64,000 nucleotides of DNA, taken from assembly GCA_029204225.1 (NCBI GenBank), contig CM055113.1, positions 17,398,445 to 17,462,444 of the forward strand, written 5' to 3'. The position numbers were made by a program, and so were the translations under genes. Numbering within the stretch: position 1 is the stretch's first letter; each line of letters begins with the position of its first letter. The DNA is from Diphasiastrum complanatum (lineage: Eukaryota; Streptophyta; Lycopodiopsida; Lycopodiales; Lycopodiaceae). The notes under the pieces were generated by a model. That model saw only the letters and a list, made by a program, of their open reading frames with translations, made no database searches and had not been told where the DNA came from. Positions 1 through 50,659 of this stretch are shown piece after piece.

Positions 1-1
1 C

Positions 2-393
2 AAGATATATAGCGTGGCTCAGACAGCGATTCTAGCTCGGATTTTTGATAGATTGGATGGCGATGATATTGGTAAGGAATCCAGGGAGAATGGATGCCGT
101 GCAAAAAAGAGATCAAGAATCAATTATGCTGATATGTTTGAGCAGGTTAAAGGAACGGTAGTGCTGCATATTAATTTCTCCGTGAAGCAAGATCCGCCTT
201 TAGGACAGGAATTGTTGAACATAGTGCGAACCGCTTGCCAGCCAATGACAGCTTTTGAGATACTGGTATTGCTTTCTATAAGCCGCATTTAAAGGCTTGA
301 TCAAGCGTCCCTGGAACTTTTGAAGACTGCAGTGTTAATGTCATATCGAGACGCTCACTGTTGAAGGTATGAAGTTTTGCTGTTGGGGTTTCT
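2..393 (+). pseudogene. FANCI-like (Fanconi anaemia group I) coding fragment with a nonsense codon
   Basis: The frame starting at base 2 is open for 96 codons and then meets TAA at 290-292. The same frame continues for about 30 codons to a TGA near 365. Motifs such as QVKGTVVLHINFSVKQD, LLSISRI and SLELLKTAVLMSY resemble, from memory, the mid-region of FANCI, the monoubiquitinated partner of FANCD2 in crosslink repair. In FANCI the position of the stop is usually Gln, so CAA to TAA is the simple explanation. The fragment is open at the window edge. It could be an exon of a neighbouring gene carrying a mutation, or a pseudogene piece. No intron is visible inside it. The family call rests on remembered similarity and no search was run. 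Confidence 0.6.
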
Positions 394-510
394 CTGATCT
401 CAGCTCATCCCCAAAGTGGATGTAGGTGCACTTTCCCTGCTCGCTATCTGTGAAATGCAGAATGCGCGGGCCAGCAGGGTCGTTTACCATTTTTTTTACC
501 TTGAACTAAC

Positions 511-1338
511 TCGTTCCGAGCCAGTAAGTTCCGGAACGTACGGAACGGGTGGAACGGAACGTTCCGACCCATTTTGCTCGGAATGGGCTTCTAAGGTATG
601 ACATAGTTTTAGCATGGAATAGAAAAACGTCTTGCCTAAGATGAATAAGAATCATGTACAATTAATAATGAGCTGGTATACATGAATAAGGTGGTCAACT
701 CTTCACCTTCTGTGGTCACGCTATGGGAAGGTTGGTATGGAAGCAACATCAACACAATATATATTGCTTGTTGCATGCAAGAAAAGGTTTTGCCTAAGAT
801 AAGGAAGTATTGTTCAGAATTGATAATGAGTTGATACGCACGAATCAACATGCCCACTTTCAAATATCTCTTCTCCAGATGATGGGATTAAGTAAGCAAA
901 AAGTCCTCTTTTTTGGATATTAATGAGCATCTCTACTTCCGAGTTGGAGCAGGTGACTGTGGAGAATAGAAGTGAAAGCTTGAAGTGGTCCAGACTCCAA
1001 TATGCTTGTCTTGATGTTGATGATGCAATATTATCTCATCCTTGGAATTAGTGTTTTTAAAATCAGCTTTGATGCAACAAGAAGATTTTTTGCACAGCAG
1101 TTGAGGCTGATGGTATCACTTGAATTTCCTGTCATATCTGACTAAAATATGTATCAATTTGGCCCTAAGAAAAATGTACTAGCCAGACAAGATTTTGGTG
1201 TAGGAAAGTGTAACCACATCATTTATTCTGCTACAGGCAATCGTTACTTAAAAGCTTAGAAGCCCGTTCCGACCAAAATGGGTCGGAACGTTCCGTTCCA
1301 GCGTTCCGTATGTTCCGGAACGTTCCTGGTCGGAACGA
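511..1338. mobile_element. Foldback/MITE-like element with ~85-bp inverted arms rich in CGGAACG
   Basis: The left arm (511-596) and right arm (1255-1338) are inverted copies of each other with few mismatches. Both are packed with the short palindrome-like units GTTCCG/CGGAAC. Inner ends match as CTTCTAAG against CTTAGAAG. A further isolated CGTTCCGGAACG lies at about 1429. No ORF lies between the arms, and a clear target-site duplication was not seen. Dense short subterminal repeats fit a non-autonomous hAT element, but that class is inferred. Confidence 0.6.
621..848. repeat. Two diverged direct copies inside the foldback element
   Basis: Segments 621-690 and 778-848 share the order cttgcctaagat, aattaataatgag and a run of similar bases in the same orientation. 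They look like an internal duplication, roughly 157 bp apart, between the inverted arms. Confidence 0.5.
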
Positions 1339-1799
1339 TATTGATGTACATTTAATTATTTTAATTATTTATCTTAATTAAATCCTTTGTTAAAAAAACG
1401 TATTTTTTTATTTGTTTTTTTTGGGCATCGTTCCGGAACGGAAGGCAAAAGTTCTTAAATTGCACCATAATCTTACCTTGGCGACTGGCCCTTGAATAAT
1501 CTGGAACTTACTTGAACCTCTTGCCACATCCCATCAAAGTATGTATGGTTTGGCAGACACCTCTAATGTGGAAGTCAATTGAGATGTTAGTGAACGAAAA
1601 ACCATTCATCAGTTCGTTAGTAGGACCCTTGACATAACAAATTTAAAAAATTGGACCTTGCATAAGTTCGGCCTGCCTAGGATTTCAAGCATGAAGATCA
1701 AATTGGTTAGAGAGATAAAAGTTCAGCTGTCAATACAAACCATAAACTTTCTTCCATGGAGGTAGTGTTTCCAAAACTTTATTATGTGTGAACACGTCA
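1339..1799. other. Unannotated AT-rich spacer
   Basis: No ORF, splice-consistent exon or known repeat was recognised, apart from the stray CGTTCCGGAACG motif at about 1429. The missing last DHAR exon was searched for here by eye and not found. Confidence 0.4.
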
Positions 1800-2390
1800 A
1801 ACCTGTAAATTGTAAATTGTAAATATTAAAATGGCTCACACTAGCCTATGGTGGTTTGTAAGAAAATGTAAATAGCAGGTTTTTGATAACTTGTTGACCT
1901 GCTTATATTTGGTGTAGGGTACTAGGTCTTAATCTAGATTCTAGAGGCTATTGGATTGACCTCCTAAAAAGTAGGAAAGTTGACCGGTCAACAGGACAAG
2001 TGTCATATGCTCATTGGGACACTTGGTCCAGTGCATGAGTGACACGGGTCGGACGGTCCTACACGTTTGCCAATGTGTCAAGGTACTGTCAAGTGGCAAA
2101 AGTGTCGATTGTGCATGGGGCTCACCATGTGTCGACGTTAAGAAAGGGTCAGGGTTAAGTGGGTGCTTGAGGATTATGTATAAGTGAGCCTAGAGAGAGG
2201 CACTCCCCATCATATTCTATGCAGTGGGTGGCTGGGATGAGACTTTGCAGCAATGCTCTTATGTGTTTATGCTTGTAACTTGATACGTTCTTTCAAGAGA
2301 AATTAATAAAGAGGATATTTGGTGCCTGCTTTGGTGTGCTTTGGATTGAATTCAGATAGCTTTGTGATAGTTGTTGACTAGGCGACATTA
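1800..2390 (+). mobile_element. Solo gypsy LTR, same family as the elements at 6.7-11.7 kb and 33.3-38.2 kb
   Basis: The block shares an ordered set of motifs with the gypsy LTR starting at 10634: tagggtact, gacctcctaaaaagtagga, tgtcatatgctcattggga, gtgcatgggg, gtgcttgaggatta and aagtgagcct. It stands alone, without gag or pol beside it, so it is probably a solo LTR. Edges are approximate because the first ~100 bp have diverged and a LINE fragment adjoins the right side. Confidence 0.65.
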
Positions 2391-2396
2391 TGAGTT

Positions 2397-2930
2397 CCAT
2401 TCTTCTTTATGCCAATGATGGGGTACTAGACTCTCCGACTAGAGAGGGGTTACAATGACAGTTGGATTAGGCCTTTTGTACCTTGTGAAGACCAAGGTTA
2501 TGGTCTTCAATACTTCTAGGCTTTGATGCAGCGTCGAAAGCTTATTTTCAATGGACAGCACCTTTATGTGCTTTCTTCATACACTTGCAAATACTTTTCG
2601 CTGATCCTACAGTATGCGACAGGCAAGTACCACTCGACTTGGGAAGGGACACTCTTCACTTGTTCAATTAGAGAGGTTTTGTTTCAGGATGCCCTGAGTA
2701 AGTGTAGACATTTTGATACCATCGTCACCCCCACAGCCTTATATGCAGCGGAGGCATGGTGTATCGGCCTTTCCTCCTCACACTGGACCAGTATCTCGAG
2801 ATCACAGACTACCAAATTAGCTCGTATGATTTGGAATGTACAGACATCAGCCCATTGACAACCATTGCTTGTTGCCAGCAATGGGAGATATATTGGGATA
2901 TTTGCATTGCTTGATCACCTTCTGCTAGGT
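2397..2930 (+). pseudogene. LINE (non-LTR) reverse transcriptase C-terminal fragment
   Basis: A degenerate YADD-type box reads LLYANDGVLDSPTREGLQ near 2400-2450. A frame from 2523 to 2858 gives GQHLYVLSSYTCKYF, FDTIVTPTALYAAEAW and SSSHWTSISRSQTTKLARMI. This order (RT catalytic box, VSSY.YLG-like segment, VTP.LYG.EVW-like segment) is that of the RT thumb and C-terminus in plant LINEs. The second catalytic position is Asn instead of Asp, and frameshifts and stops separate the two parts. The copy is dead and 5'-truncated, as LINE insertions often are. Confidence 0.65.
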
Positions 2931-42011
<39,081 letters not shown>

Positions 42012-42600
42012 TGTTATTGATTCTTCTTCTAGTGCTCGTGCTGACTCTGAAAGTGCTCTTCCCGTGCGCCGATGCATATATGATGAGGGCACGGAACACG
42101 ACAGGCATATTTGGGGAATCAGCTTTTGGAAGAGGCCAACCAATAAGCTACACATGGTCCGATATGAATGGCTTCCCCCGCACCCATGGCGACCTGCAAA
42201 AAGTTGTGGCCACATTCTTTCTCCACTTAAACTTAAAGTTGTCATGACGTTGTATAGCCTTGGGGTTTTACAACTCTGGTGCCAAATATATGTGAGAAGC
42301 CAAGTCTTGCAAGCGGAGGAACTTAACAACCCCTTGCACCCGATGGCACTCCTTTCTCTCACCTCAACTTCTCTCTCTTATCGCTTCATGCTCTCAGCCT
42401 CTCTCTCACCTCACCTTCTCTCTCTTATTCATTCATGCTCTCGGCCTCCCTCTCACCTCACCTTCTCTCTATATCGCTTCATGCTCTCAGCCTCTGCCAT
42501 TGCTTTGTACGCACATCCTCAACCATTGCTTAACATTTGCAAGGCCATTTTGCTTTGAGTACATGTTTCATTCATTTATGCATTGCAAATCAATTTTAAA
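42012..42600 (-). promoter_or_regulatory. DHAR 5'-flanking region (5'UTR and promoter area)
   Basis: On the minus strand this precedes the chosen start. It contains a GA-rich tandem repeat (42361-42495), an in-frame upstream ATG at 42077, and a TATATGCA at about 42082 that is probably too close to serve as a TATA box. The transcription start cannot be fixed from sequence alone. Confidence 0.4.
42361..42495. repeat. Three 47-bp CT-rich tandem repeats in the DHAR 5' region
   Basis: Units start at 42361, 42408 and 42455 with acctca(a/c)cttctctct and contain ttcatgctctc(a/g)gcctc. On the coding strand of DHAR they are GA-rich, like GAGA-type promoter elements of plants. Confidence 0.85.
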
Positions 42601-43740
42601 GGCATTGCAAGTCAAAGATACGCCTTCAAAGTATTTGATATGTTATTGGATATAATGTTGTAATAACATAATTCATTGTGAAATTTTAACTTGGTACAAG
42701 GGGTCTTAGAATAGCATTTGACTTCATTAACATCAAAATTGTCCATCTTAAGAGCAAAATTTTCATTGCCAAAGAGTCCTATAATTGACATTGGTTGCTA
42801 ACTTCTTATCTTGTCCTATAACTTTTTCTTGATCTCATGCATTTTTTGGCTCAACAACATTTGGGAAAAATCTTCTTATGAAAAGCTCATCAAATGATCA
42901 CACAAAAATTTTGTTGTTATACAATGAAAAAAAACAACTTTTCTCATCAAAAATCCAATGTTATAATTAGGCGTTCTTGTGAAAGATTCAACTAGTTTTC
43001 ATCACATTTTGCAATATTTTCATATTTGGCATATTGAGGCCAAAACTTGTTTTAGACTTAGAGGTTGACTTTTCAAAGTTCATTAGTCTAAATTTCATTT
43101 GAATAAACACTTTTTGAAAGTGTGGGAAAGATAGAATGCGAGTTTGAGTAGATTTAATTTGAATAAGTTGGGTACATTGAATCTAGACCCAAAATTGGTA
43201 GGGTTAGCATTTTGGTGGGAAAGCCAAGTGGCCAAATAGGGTTTGGACCTGCTATAAAAGGATGTAACTCGTGGAGAGAGTCATCTTCTCTCTTCTCTAT
43301 CTCATTTCATGCTTATACATGGTTCTCTTGGGTTCTACTATCCATTGGTGCACTATCTTGGTGATTGCTTGCAATTCTATGTGTAGAGATATTTGCTATT
43401 TTTGGATCCACACGTGTGAAATACAGTAGCTTGCTGGTTTTGTACGGATAGCAACAGTACATAATCATTTCATTCAAGTTTGATCAAGTTCTATTAGTGT
43501 TTGCATCTCAAATTGTGTGTAGATGCTGATTTTTCTACATTGGTGAAATTGGTAGTGTATTTCTCTTTCTAACCAAAGATCATTCAAGTAGATCGGATCT
43601 TAAGGATCTGAAATCTTTCACAGTTCTTTCCTCAAAATTGGTTGATGAGTGAAATGTGGAAGCAAGACTCTGATTAAATAAGAACCAAAGAATGACTTAC
43701 AATAAGAATTGGTATTGTATCACTTCACATATTACTGGTT
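42600..43740 (+). other. Possible LTR-like region with TATA box; otherwise unannotated
   Basis: At 43253 ctataaaagga is followed by a CT-rich stretch (cttctctcttctctatctc), an arrangement common in plant LTR R-U5 regions. No PBS or matching second copy was found, so this stays tentative. Confidence 0.25.
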
Positions 43741-43750
43741 GGCTTAAAAT

Positions 43751-43871
43751 TTTTGCAATAGAGTGCATGTTATAGTCTGCATTGCAATATGATCACAAAT
43801 CTCATAAAAATTTGTAGTAGAGTGGATGTTGCAATCTACATTGCAATATGAACACAAATCTCATGAAAATT
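43751..43871. repeat. Two ~61-bp tandem copies
   Basis: The unit with attgcaatatgatcacaaat and ctcataaaaatttg recurs once with about 15% difference. Confidence 0.75.
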
Positions 43872-44574
43872 TGTAGTGTTGCTAATAAAAATTATCGTGT
43901 ATACAATACAATTGTTGTGGAATGGCAGTTTATTTTTTATTATGACTTACCCATAGATCATGTTAGGTCTTGAATCACTACAACATGTCGCAAGGCTTAA
44001 AACATGCATTTTTAACACACAAAAAATAGTCCTAATTTGGAAAAAGACGTCTCATTTATAACCAAGAAAATCTCTAACCATTAAAGGTAGACATGCATTA
44101 GTTTATGACAAAAGATTGTCGAAGAACATCACCCTTCTTTGTTCAAAAAAAGATTCTTGTTCGTTTTCAATTCAATGACCTCATCGAAGTCATGTCATCA
44201 CCTTTCAACATAGTATCATTTGTGCCTCAATCAGTGTCATACTACTTTCATCTATTTCAGTCATCTTTCAACAACTAATGAACCACATTCAAGGTTATGC
44301 ACCCAACATTGAATGATGTACTAAAATTCGTTTATTTCATGTAGGTTTTTGAAAGACACAATAGGCCATCAACAGATGTCCGATGTGTTGGTACACCTTT
44401 CGAAAACCTTGAGTAAGCTCAGATTGAAGAAATGTTAAATGTCACATAAGCTTCAATCAGAGTTCGACAATACTTACTCTAACGTAATGCCTTGTGCTCA
44501 GGTGTCTTTTGTATTTTGGGACCACCTTCAGGAGCATAATGTCCATCCAATTTTCTCTCTCCTAGGAATCTGTC

Positions 44575-44690
44575 ATTCTCTCTCCTCTCTCCGGTGGAAT
44601 TCACTTTCTCTCTCCTCTCTCCGATGGAATGCACGTTCTCTCTCCGGTGGAATGCACATTCTCTCTCCTCTCTCCGGTGGAATGTGCATG
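44575..44690. repeat. Four CT-rich repeats tctctctcc…ggtggaatgcac
   Basis: Four units of about 22-36 bp combine tctctctcctctctcc with g(g/a)tggaat(g/t)cac. Confidence 0.85.
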
Positions 44691-44811
44691 TGCTATGTGG
44701 CAGCCCGTCATTAGCTGTCCACATCCACATTCCACCACAAACGTAAAAAAATTTGCGAAAAAAAAACGGCAAAAAATCGAAAAAAAAAAAAAAACAATGG
44801 CATTACGTAGG

Positions 44812-44838
44812 GGAAGGCCCGAAGCCCTCGGGCCTTCC
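44812..44838. repeat. Perfect 11-bp-stem GC hairpin
   Basis: ggaaggcccga, a five-base loop agccc, then tcgggccttcc. More cctcgggc units follow up to 44870. It resembles the palindrome-rich ends of the hAT-like elements here, but no partner end was found. Confidence 0.7.
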
Positions 44839-44879
44839 TTGCTGGTCGGGGCCTGCCCTCGGGCTTCCCCCCCCCATAC

Positions 44880-46260
44880 AGATTGCCGAATTGTGGACTG
44901 GCAGCAGATAGTGATTCATAGCATGAGAGGGCAGTTGAATTGGCTGGAATCAGAGGGTTTGACAGCCAAGGGTTTTCTTCAAAAAAACAAAAATAGTGAG
45001 ACAGCTTTAAAAAAAGTGTCATAACTTCGCTTATTGGATGCAGTTTTCACAGTAGTAAAGCCAGGAATCATTCTGAGACAGGTCATTGCAAGGCCATTAT
45101 TAATTTTATTAGCTTCTGACCAGATTTAGGTCACTATCATAAGAGAGAAGTGTATCTTTTATAGAGAGAAAAAAATCAATTTTTTTGAATGTCGGAAAAG
45201 GCTTGATTCTCCACCAAATTAGGCGAGTGAGGGGTCTAAACAATCAGTGATAGATGGGCGACTTCAGTTGTGATCTCTGATAGGAGTCAGAATGGCTCTG
45301 TTGGCTGCAGGATTGAACCAAAAATCTGGAGGTGGACTCATTTTGTGTGTGTGTGTGTTTGTGTGTGTCTCTCTCTCTCTCTGCTGTTCTCATGTGCTTA
45401 GTGTCTCCAGGGAGATCGTGCCTGCAAGTTCAGCGCCCGAACTTGCCCAGGATCGTTGGATCCTCTTGCCCGAGATCGACGACTAAGATTTTTGAAGTGT
45501 GGGCCGTCAGATTGTGCCCAACCATCAGATTTTTCAAAAGCTCACCTACACTCAATTGAACGGGCTCGAAGAGTAGGCCCTTCAATTTCATTAAAAAAAA
45601 TCATTTTGAAAGCGGCTGAACTGCAGATTAAGTTAAAATGTGACTTTATTTCACTTTGAAGAAGCAATGTATTTTTTCCAAAAGCCCATAAATGATTGGA
45701 TTTTGCTCGTTTAGGGCTGTCCAAAAGCCAATTTCCTTTAAATTACGGGCAGAAAATGCTTGTACCCTACAAGTACAACTTCTCCCAAATAGAGTGATTG
45801 CTGAATTGAGGGAATAAAATGCATTGGAGGGCAAACTACACCATTTCAAGGGCAAGGTAGTCAATGAAGAAGCATTGGAGTGATTCGCTAAAATTGCACC
45901 AATTTTGGCATGTTAAACCAAATTGAACAGTGGGAGGACCTGAAAAATTTTCATTCAAACCTTGAAGTTGACTTTTAGGACTTGCAATTTCATTAAGCCT
46001 CACTAAGGCTTCAAAGGAGCAATTTTTAGCATAATGGTAGGATTGGAAAAATTTGTGCTTAGAAAAGACATCAAATTGGACGGGGTGTCCAATTATAGCG
46101 TTTGAAAATCCAAATTGAAGAGTATTTTAATAGATAAGGAGCTGTGGGACATCTTCATTGGGTGGAGCAATGCCCAAACACAACCCCAAGCCAACATCCA
46201 CTCATTCAACAAAAGGGCTCAAAAGGCCTTATCATTGATCAATTTATCATGTCATTACAA
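44880..46260. other. Sequence without recognised genes
   Basis: It contains a short (TG)n-(TC)n stretch at about 45344-45382. No family motif was seen in either strand. Confidence 0.35.
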
Positions 46261-46269
46261 CTTTATAAA

Positions 46270-47190
46270 TGAGTTCCTAAGCATAGCCATGAATTGACTT
46301 ACTACACTTACAACATAGCTTTTGTCAGGACGAGTAGTTGTAAGATAGATTAGGGAACCAACTAGTTGATGAAACAATGTAGCATCAATTAGTGTACTCT
46401 CATCCTGATTAGAAAGCTTCTTATCTCAACCTCCACAAGTGTAGAAATTGGTTTACTATCACACATCTTGAAACGTCTTAAAATTTCGTTTACGTACTTC
46501 ATTTGAGTGAGTGCACATCGCGTCTTTGCCAGGTTTCCACTCCCCAATAATATCAAACTTGAGAATAAATCCTTTCCTCATCATTACTTGTGATTATGAG
46601 GTCATCAACATATAAAACAATCAATGGGATACTAAAGTCAGGAGCAAAGTAATAAAGGTTGAAATCAAAAGAAGTGTGTATCAAACCTCTAGATAGGAGA
46701 TACTCATCAAAGTAGTTGTACTAAGCACATGGTGCTTGCTTTAGTCCATACAAGGCCTTCCTCAATTTGCATACTTTGTTTTACATGCCACTAGGTCGCT
46801 CCATATGCACTTCTTCTTCAAGTTTATCATTCAAGAAAACAGATTTTACGTTTATTTGATATAGATTCCATCCAAAAAATGTCACCAAAGCAATCACCAT
46901 GTGAATTGTGTTTTACTTAGCCACAAGAGCGAAGGTCTCATCATAGTCAATGCCCTTACTCAATGCGTATCCTTTCACTACGGCATTGTACTTTCTCCTG
47001 TATACCCAATTGTTGCCAAAGAGTTCCTTGCCCTTTGGAAGATCCACTATCTCCCAAGTACCTTGTCATTCATGAGCTTTGTGTACCACTTAGATAGCTT
47101 ACTTTGAGGTGATCCACTATGAGGCGAATACATGTCCAAAGGTGCATCCTTTTCCTTCCTCTTATCACCTACAACTTCTGGTTATATTTT
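46270..47190 (-). pseudogene. Copia D: RT and RNase H start
   Basis: Minus-strand motifs in order are WVYRRKYNAVVKGYA, GIDYDETFALVAK, NVKSVFLNDKLEEEVHMERP, KVCKLRKALYGLKQAP, the catalytic LYVDDLIITSNDE (intact YVDD), MKYVNEILRRFKMCDSKPIS and QLVGSLIYLTTTRPDKSYVV. Frameshifts and several stops are present. No LTR was matched to it. Confidence 0.85.
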
Positions 47191-47270
47191 TCATGTTGTA
47201 ATGATGTATTTTTTAAGTCCATCAAGAAATATGGAATAGTTGCTCTTTTTACCACCTAAGCGGAGTACGA

Positions 47271-47601
47271 AGACCTATGTTCAGCTACGTAGGAGACAAT
47301 GGAAGACATTGGCATCCAATAAAATAAGCCTACAAAGATCAGGCAAAGTGCTATTCAGCTAGCTAAGAATATTGTATATTCAGCTAGCTAAGAATATTGT
47401 ATTTCATACACGCATGAAGCATATAGAAATTAAATATCATTTCATTAGAGAAAAGTTGGTATCTAATGAAATAGATGTAGTGCATTGTAAAATAGAGGAT
47501 CATCTAGCATATATACTTACTAAAGCTCTAAAAGTTGATGAGTTTGAGTTTTTTAGAGAAAAGCTCTTTGTACATCAAATAAACTAGGACTCAAGGGAGA
47601 G
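47271..47601 (+). pseudogene. Copia E: RNase H C-terminus and PPT
   Basis: The plus-strand frame 47372-47587 contains NIVFHTRMKHIEIKYHFIRE, VVHCKIEDHLAYILTKAL and FFREKLFV, the end of copia RNase H, followed by the PPT caagggagag. It is the 3' end of an element truncated on its 5' side and faces copia D. Confidence 0.85.
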
Positions 47602-47909
47602 TGTAAGCTTGTGTAAGTCTTGTCTATTTGGACACTCGACCCGTATTTCCATTTTTAATAGTTTTTTGCTTTACTCTTTACATGCAGTACGCGTCAATGC
47701 CATATTTAAGACGTAGTTAATAGTGAGTCGGGACACACGTCATGTAATGGGGTCTGACATGCCATGACTCCCGAAAAGTGATGTATATATGTATTGTGTT
47801 TTTCTCTCTTAGTTAATACAATTCACAGAGTGCTTCTCGGGCTGGCGTGTGCTCTTTCTTTTTGCTATTTTGTGAATCTGCTTGATGTTGAGCCTGTGAG
47901 TTAGCTAAC
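47602..47909 (+). mobile_element. 3' LTR of copia E
   Basis: It starts TGTAAGCTTGTG after the PPT and ends …GTTAGCTAACA at about 47909. The TATA-like tatatatgtat and a TCTCTC leader sit at about 47783-47808. Length is about 308 bp. Confidence 0.65.
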
Positions 47910-49119
47910 ATATATTGCACAAAAGATCCTTGACACAATCGACATGGCTCTTAGTTCAATCATTAGCTTGGTTCATGTTTTATTGGACTATCAACAAGAT
48001 TATCTTCATATTGTCGAATAAATCACACCCAACAATTAACAAGACCCACCTAAACTAGAGCTCATGGCTTGAATGTATACATTATCATAAATGGACTTAG
48101 ATTGAAGGCTAAATGTTTGTTGTTATTTATAAGCAAAATTCAAAACTGGAACATATTATATTTTATTAGTATGTTTTCAAACAAAAAAAATGCATGAAGC
48201 GTATCCTCAACCACTTGGTTCACCCAGTTAGTCTGCTTGTCTAAGTTGGGGAGGTCCTCACTACTCACTAGGCTTGTTTACAACAAATTGAAGACTACAC
48301 TCAAAAAATTAATAGTAAAATTTGAACCACATTATCTCGGGATCGCATGTGTCAAATATATAACCAAAAAAGACTTTTAGAACGATATTTGCCAAGTCAA
48401 GAGTCTCAACCACAGTCTTTGTAAAAAAACAAAATGTGGCATCTTCGTGAGAGCCAACCAACTATTAACTACAAGGCATGTTATGGACATACATGTCCAT
48501 ATTAGAGGCATTACATGATACATTATAATAATGATGTCATTTATCTCTCTATTCCTTTCAATATCAACATGTTATTTGATATTATCATTAGTTGACATGG
48601 ACTTTTATTTGTATTTGATTGGCCCAGGACCTATAGCTTGTTATTTAGGAGATCTCTCCTACTATTACTCGAGTAGAGTTTAGTCTCATACATTTGTGAT
48701 GTTTAGGTTACATTTTGTTGTCATTTATGTCAATTGTCCATCATGTGATGTCGCACTTGTGATGTGTGTTCATAACTTGGTGTCAGAACGCTTTTCTAAG
48801 CAATATTAGTTTCTTCCAAATTCTTTCTGTCTATAGTCATATAGATTTCTGGAAAAAAAAAAATTTATCAAGCATCAGTTGAGTAACTGATATTGGAAAC
48901 AGTTAGAAAAAGCTTAATCTTTTAATAGATTATATTTTTTTTTGCAGATCTATTAGAAATATGCCCAGGAGACAACACTTCTCAATAATTTAGCAAAAGA
49001 CAAAGTTAACAAAACGAAGAAAAGAGGTCAACCTAATTCACCTATTCTATGAAATGAAGAACTGAATCAATGTTTTGAGAAATTCAAAAGCTTGAATTTT
49101 TTTGGTCCTTTGTTACAAC
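47910..49119. other. Sequence without recognised genes
   Basis: AT-rich, no family motif seen. A short basic frame near 48960 (MPRRQHFS…) has stops and no support. Confidence 0.35.
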
Positions 49120-49870
49120 ATTAGAGAAAATTTGGCCTTGGAAAGGGCCCTATAAGGATTGCCACGTAGGATGACAATTTTGGGCAATGTAAAATACTAA
49201 AATAAATTTTTTTTCTGCCCGCAGTCCTATCCACACAGTCTGCGATGGTTAGCCATTATGTGCATAGTGTAGTCTGTGGCTGAAAAAATCTTAACTTTTG
49301 AACGATAGCTCTGATTGAGACGATTACAGTGCCATTAGAAAGCCCTCGACGAGAGCTTTTCAATGACATCCAACATGATCCAGTTCCGAGCTACGGTGAA
49401 GAAGTTATGGTCGATCAAAGTTTTGGTCGGTCAACGCTTGGTCAGCCCGATATCTATTTCAAGCGCAACTGACCAGTTTGAAATAGATATCGGGTAGACC
49501 AAACATTGACCGACCAAAACTTTGACCAACCATAACTTCTTCACTGTAGCTCAGAATTGGGTCATGTTGGGTGTCGTTGAAAAGCACTCGTCAAGGGCTT
49601 TCTAATGGCACCGTAATCGTCTCAATCTAAGCTGCTGTTCAAAAGTTACACTATTTTTTTTTTGAGTTGCATACTATACTACAAATAAAATGGCCCCTGA
49701 CGCAAAATTACAATTCTTTTTAAAAGAAAAGAAAATCAATTTGAAGGAGCTACGCTATGTAGATTTCAAATTTGAGCGTTTTGATTGGTCCATGTAGAAG
49801 AAACTTTTGAGCAAAAAAAATAAAAAGTATGTTTTTGAAAGGCCTCTTTTGTGCTCAAATTTTCTCTAAT
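49120..49870. mobile_element. 751-bp foldback element with an inner 171-bp-arm hairpin
   Basis: The outer ends are inverted: ATTAGAGAAAATTTGG at 49120 and its complement at 49856-49870. At the centre 49292-49462 and 49478-49649 are inverted copies with roughly 10-15% mismatches around a 15-base loop. No ORF is present. A TSD was not seen. A second copy of the outer end is at 57385. The class (MULE-like or other foldback) is not settled. A transcript would fold into a long hairpin suitable for small-RNA production. Confidence 0.8.
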
Positions 49871-50640
49871 GATTGCAAATAATTGAGAGTAAGATATTCA
49901 CTAGATCTCAATTGTGTTACACAATTCAAAAGAATGAATCATTTGTTGTCATTCATGCACTAAAAATGAATTGTTAGAACATCCTTGTATTCCTATTATT
50001 GTGTTGATGCTCTATTTTAAACATTCGCTATGGAGACAACCATTTAAATTAAGACCATCTGTTAAAGGATTTTAAAAGTTGATCTACAAATGTTTTAACA
50101 TTCGTGATCTACACTTAGAATATAAAAAGTCAGAATATTAGTACGCACATGTATGGTTGGTCATCTCTCAAACAATACCGCCATACATGCCAAAACCTCT
50201 GTGACTACCCGTGTTAATGTTTGTCAGCTCATCAACAAGGTACCACTTAGCTAAATCTAGTGTTTTAGTGGACTCATCGAGACTCCCCATGTGATGGTGA
50301 TTTGGCCCATGATATTTGTCCTGAGCTGGTCTTGCTTGTAACCATGCCTCAGAGAAATTTTGGTTGCATATTAGTGCAGTCCACCGAGTTCCTCTCCATA
50401 TTGCATACATGTGCATGGTGAATGACAACAATATCTAGATGTTGCTCATCGATCTCCCATTGGCAAACATTTATTTGCAATAGATTTGAGCTACCATGTA
50501 TGGGTTCTAACAAGGAAAAGTAGACAAAGGCTTATTAACCTTAGAAAGTTGACCCTCATAGCTAATGAATAGAGATTAAGAAGTCAACCCTCATGATTAA
50601 TAAAAAGAAACCCTATCTCACTCTAGAGAGCCTTTGGACC
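49871..50640. other. Sequence without recognised genes
   Basis: No motif was recognised on either strand. Confidence 0.35.
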
Positions 50641-50659
50641 TTGTCCTAAGTCAAACCTA

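Noticed and set aside
961-1052. A short frame containing SLKWSRLQYACLDVDDAIL, resembling the end of a DEDD exonuclease domain
   Set aside because: It is too short, lies inside the foldback element, and has no supporting upstream motifs.
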